A stretch of DNA of 7,010 nucleotides from an uncultured Eubacteriales bacterium (GTDB lineage: Bacteria > Bacillota > Clostridia > Oscillospirales > Oscillospiraceae), in the NCBI GenBank assembly GCA_902477055.1, contig CABSFY010000100.1:1-7010 (forward strand). The letters are read 5' to 3'. This document shows positions 5,992-7,010 of this stretch, in pieces. Each line of letters starts with the position of its first letter. The first letter of the stretch is position 1. The notes under the pieces were generated by a model. It ran no database searches and was not told the origin of the DNA. It was given only the letters and a program-made list of their open reading frames with translations. The translations under genes were made by a program, and so were the position numbers.

Positions 5992-6034
5992 AGCAGGAGC
6001 CGCCTTTGGTGAAGGAGGCTCCTGCTATTTTTTT
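5992..6034 (+). terminator. Strong intrinsic terminator between the DUF6110-like gene and the ATPase gene
   Basis: AGCAGGAGCC (5992-6001) pairs perfectly with GGCTCCTGCT (6017-6026). After one G/A mismatch the stem continues with CCTT (6003-6006) and AAGG (6012-6015), closing on a TGGTG loop. One A and then seven Ts (6028-6034) follow. It begins 11 bases after the small gene's stop. The T-run touches the ATPase ribosome site, GGAGGA at 6035-6040. Confidence 0.88.
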
Positions 6035-6048
6035 GGAGGATCATTTCA

Positions 6049-7010
6049 ATGAAATTTGCAATTCTGCATGAGTCGCGGGGCCGTCTGCGCATTCATCTGG
6101 CGGCAAAGCGGCTGACGCTGCGGGAAGCCGACGCGGTAGAGGGCTATCTGAAGGGCCTCTCCAAAGTCCGCGAGGTGAAGGTCTACGACCGTACCTGCGA
6201 CGCGGTGGTCTGCTACGACGGCGGGCGCAAAGAGATCGTCGCGCTGCTTGCGGCGGCACCGTTTGCCGACGCGCTGGCCTTCGAGCCTGCCATGGAGCAG
6301 AGCACACGGCAGCTCAACCGCGAGTTTGAGGATAAGCTCGTCGGCACCGTCTGCCGCCGCTTTGCCTTTAAGCTGTTCCTGCCGCTGCCCGTCCGTACGG
6401 TCATCGCCGTCTGTAAGGCGGCAAAGTATATCGCCGCCGGTCTGCGGGCGCTGTTGAAGGGCAAGCTGTCCGTCGCCGTGCTGGATGCGACGGCCGTGAC
6501 CGTTTCCGTCGTGCGCGGCGATATCGACACCGCCTCGTCGGTCATGTTCATGCTCCACCTCGGCGAGATTCTGGAGGAGTGGACGCGGAAGAAGTCCGTC
6601 GCCGACCTCGCGGGCGCGATGTCGCTGAACATCGACAAGGTCTGGGTCGTCCGGGACGGCACGGAGCTGCTCGTTCCCGTGAGTGAGGTCCAGTCCGGCG
6701 AGTCCGTCGTCGTCCGCACCGGCAACGTTATCCCGCTCGACGGCAAGGTCGTCTCTGGCGAGGTCACGGTCAACCAGTCGTCGATGACCGGCGAGTCGCT
6801 GCCCGTTGTCAAGCGGGTCGGCAGCTATGTTTACGCCGGGACCGTCGCCGAGGAGGGCGAATGCACCGTCCGCGTCGATAATACCGCCGGAAGCGGCCGC
6901 TACGACCGCATCGTCCGCATGATCGAGGCCTCGGAAAAGCTGAAATCCACCACGGAGGACCGCGCCTCGCGCCTTGCCGACCGGCTGGTGCCCTATACGC
7001 TGGGCGGCAC
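6049..7010 (+). CDS. Heavy-metal translocating P-type (P1B) ATPase, N-terminal part, cut by window end
   Basis: The first 320 residues are visible. They begin with a domain of about 75 residues starting H-E-S-R-G-R-L-R-I-H-L, like the degenerate heavy-metal-associated domains (HMA_2 type) of many Firmicute ATPases; it has no CxxC metal site. Hydrophobic stretches at about 105-133, 138-155 and 160-175 form the first membrane helices, followed by L-G-E-I-L-E-E-W-T-R-K-K-S. The actuator domain holds the phosphatase loop T-G-E-S at 247-250, inside M-T-G-E-S-L-P-V. A-D-R-L-V-P-Y at 310-316 opens the next membrane segment. The CPx-type metal motif, the DKTGT phosphorylation site and the nucleotide domain would lie past the window, so the metal and direction cannot be told. 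The start follows GGAGGA by eight bases. No promoter is seen between the terminator and this gene. Confidence 0.94.
   Translation, partial: MKFAILHESRGRLRIHLAAKRLTLREADAVEGYLKGLSKVREVKVYDRTCDAVVCYDGGRKEIVALLAAAPFADALAFEPAMEQSTRQLNREFEDKLVGTVCRRFAFKLFLPLPVRTVIAVCKAAKYIAAGLRALLKGKLSVAVLDATAVTVSVVRGDIDTASSVMFMLHLGEILEEWTRKKSVADLAGAMSLNIDKVWVVRDGTELLVPVSEVQSGESVVVRTGNVIPLDGKVVSGEVTVNQSSMTGESLPVVKRVGSYVYAGTVAEEGECTVRVDNTAGSGRYDRIVRMIEASEKLKSTTEDRASRLADRLVPYTLGG

Noticed and set aside
4569..6092. Long minus-strand open frame (507 codons) spanning the epimerase, the promoter region and the DUF6110-like gene
   Set aside because: It crosses two well-supported + strand genes, the promoter and the terminator, and encodes no recognisable domain.
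1..7010. tRNA, rRNA, CRISPR arrays, insertion sequences or phage genes
   Set aside because: No cloverleaf-like segments, spaced direct repeats, transposase motifs or terminal inverted repeats were seen; the window is almost fully covered by six + strand genes.

Overview
The window comes from a GC-rich (roughly 60% by eye) anaerobic Firmicute, most like gut Clostridia of the Oscillospiraceae/Ruminococcaceae type. This rests on an oxygen-sensitive glycyl radical enzyme with its activase, a YesL-family membrane protein, a small DUF6110-like protein paired with a P-type ATPase, strong AGGAGG-type ribosome sites, and uniform GC-rich third positions. The species cannot be named from the sequence. 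All six genes are on the + strand, two of them cut by the window edges.

Region 1 (2-5582) looks like one polycistron: the C-terminal end of a radical-SAM glycyl radical enzyme activase, a 791-residue glycyl radical enzyme (GRE), an FGGY carbohydrate kinase closest in motifs to sedoheptulokinase, a YesL/DUF624 membrane protein, and a LacX-type aldose 1-epimerase. Gaps are 30, 9, 28 and 12 bases, and no internal promoter or terminator is visible. The activase installs the radical on the GRE. The kinase and mutarotase point to a carbohydrate or polyol substrate. The GRE is not a canonical pyruvate formate-lyase: its thiyl loop is G-C-Q-E-P, as in C-O/C-N/C-S lyase-type GREs, and its glycyl loop reads R-I-H-G-T-F instead of the usual R-V-[SA]-G-Y. 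The locus is therefore a candidate for radical-based anaerobic sugar catabolism with an unassigned substrate.

Region 2 (5583-5723) is a short AT-rich control region. It holds a good sigma-70-type promoter (TTGAAT, 17 bp, TATATT), overlapping inverted repeats sharing a GGAAAA half-site that cover the -35 box and spacer, a 6-bp 5'-leader hairpin, and two mutually exclusive pairings that place the next gene's Shine-Dalgarno sequence in a loop.

Region 3 (5724-7010) is a separate metal-transport module: an 85-residue DUF6110-like protein, a strong intrinsic terminator, and then a P1B-type ATPase cut by the window end after its actuator domain. The terminator's U-tract directly abuts the ATPase ribosome site and no second promoter is visible, so ATPase expression probably depends on read-through or regulated antitermination.

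The most interesting items are the variant GRE in a sugar-kinase/mutarotase operon and the layered control (operator, leader structure, intercistronic terminator) of the metal module.
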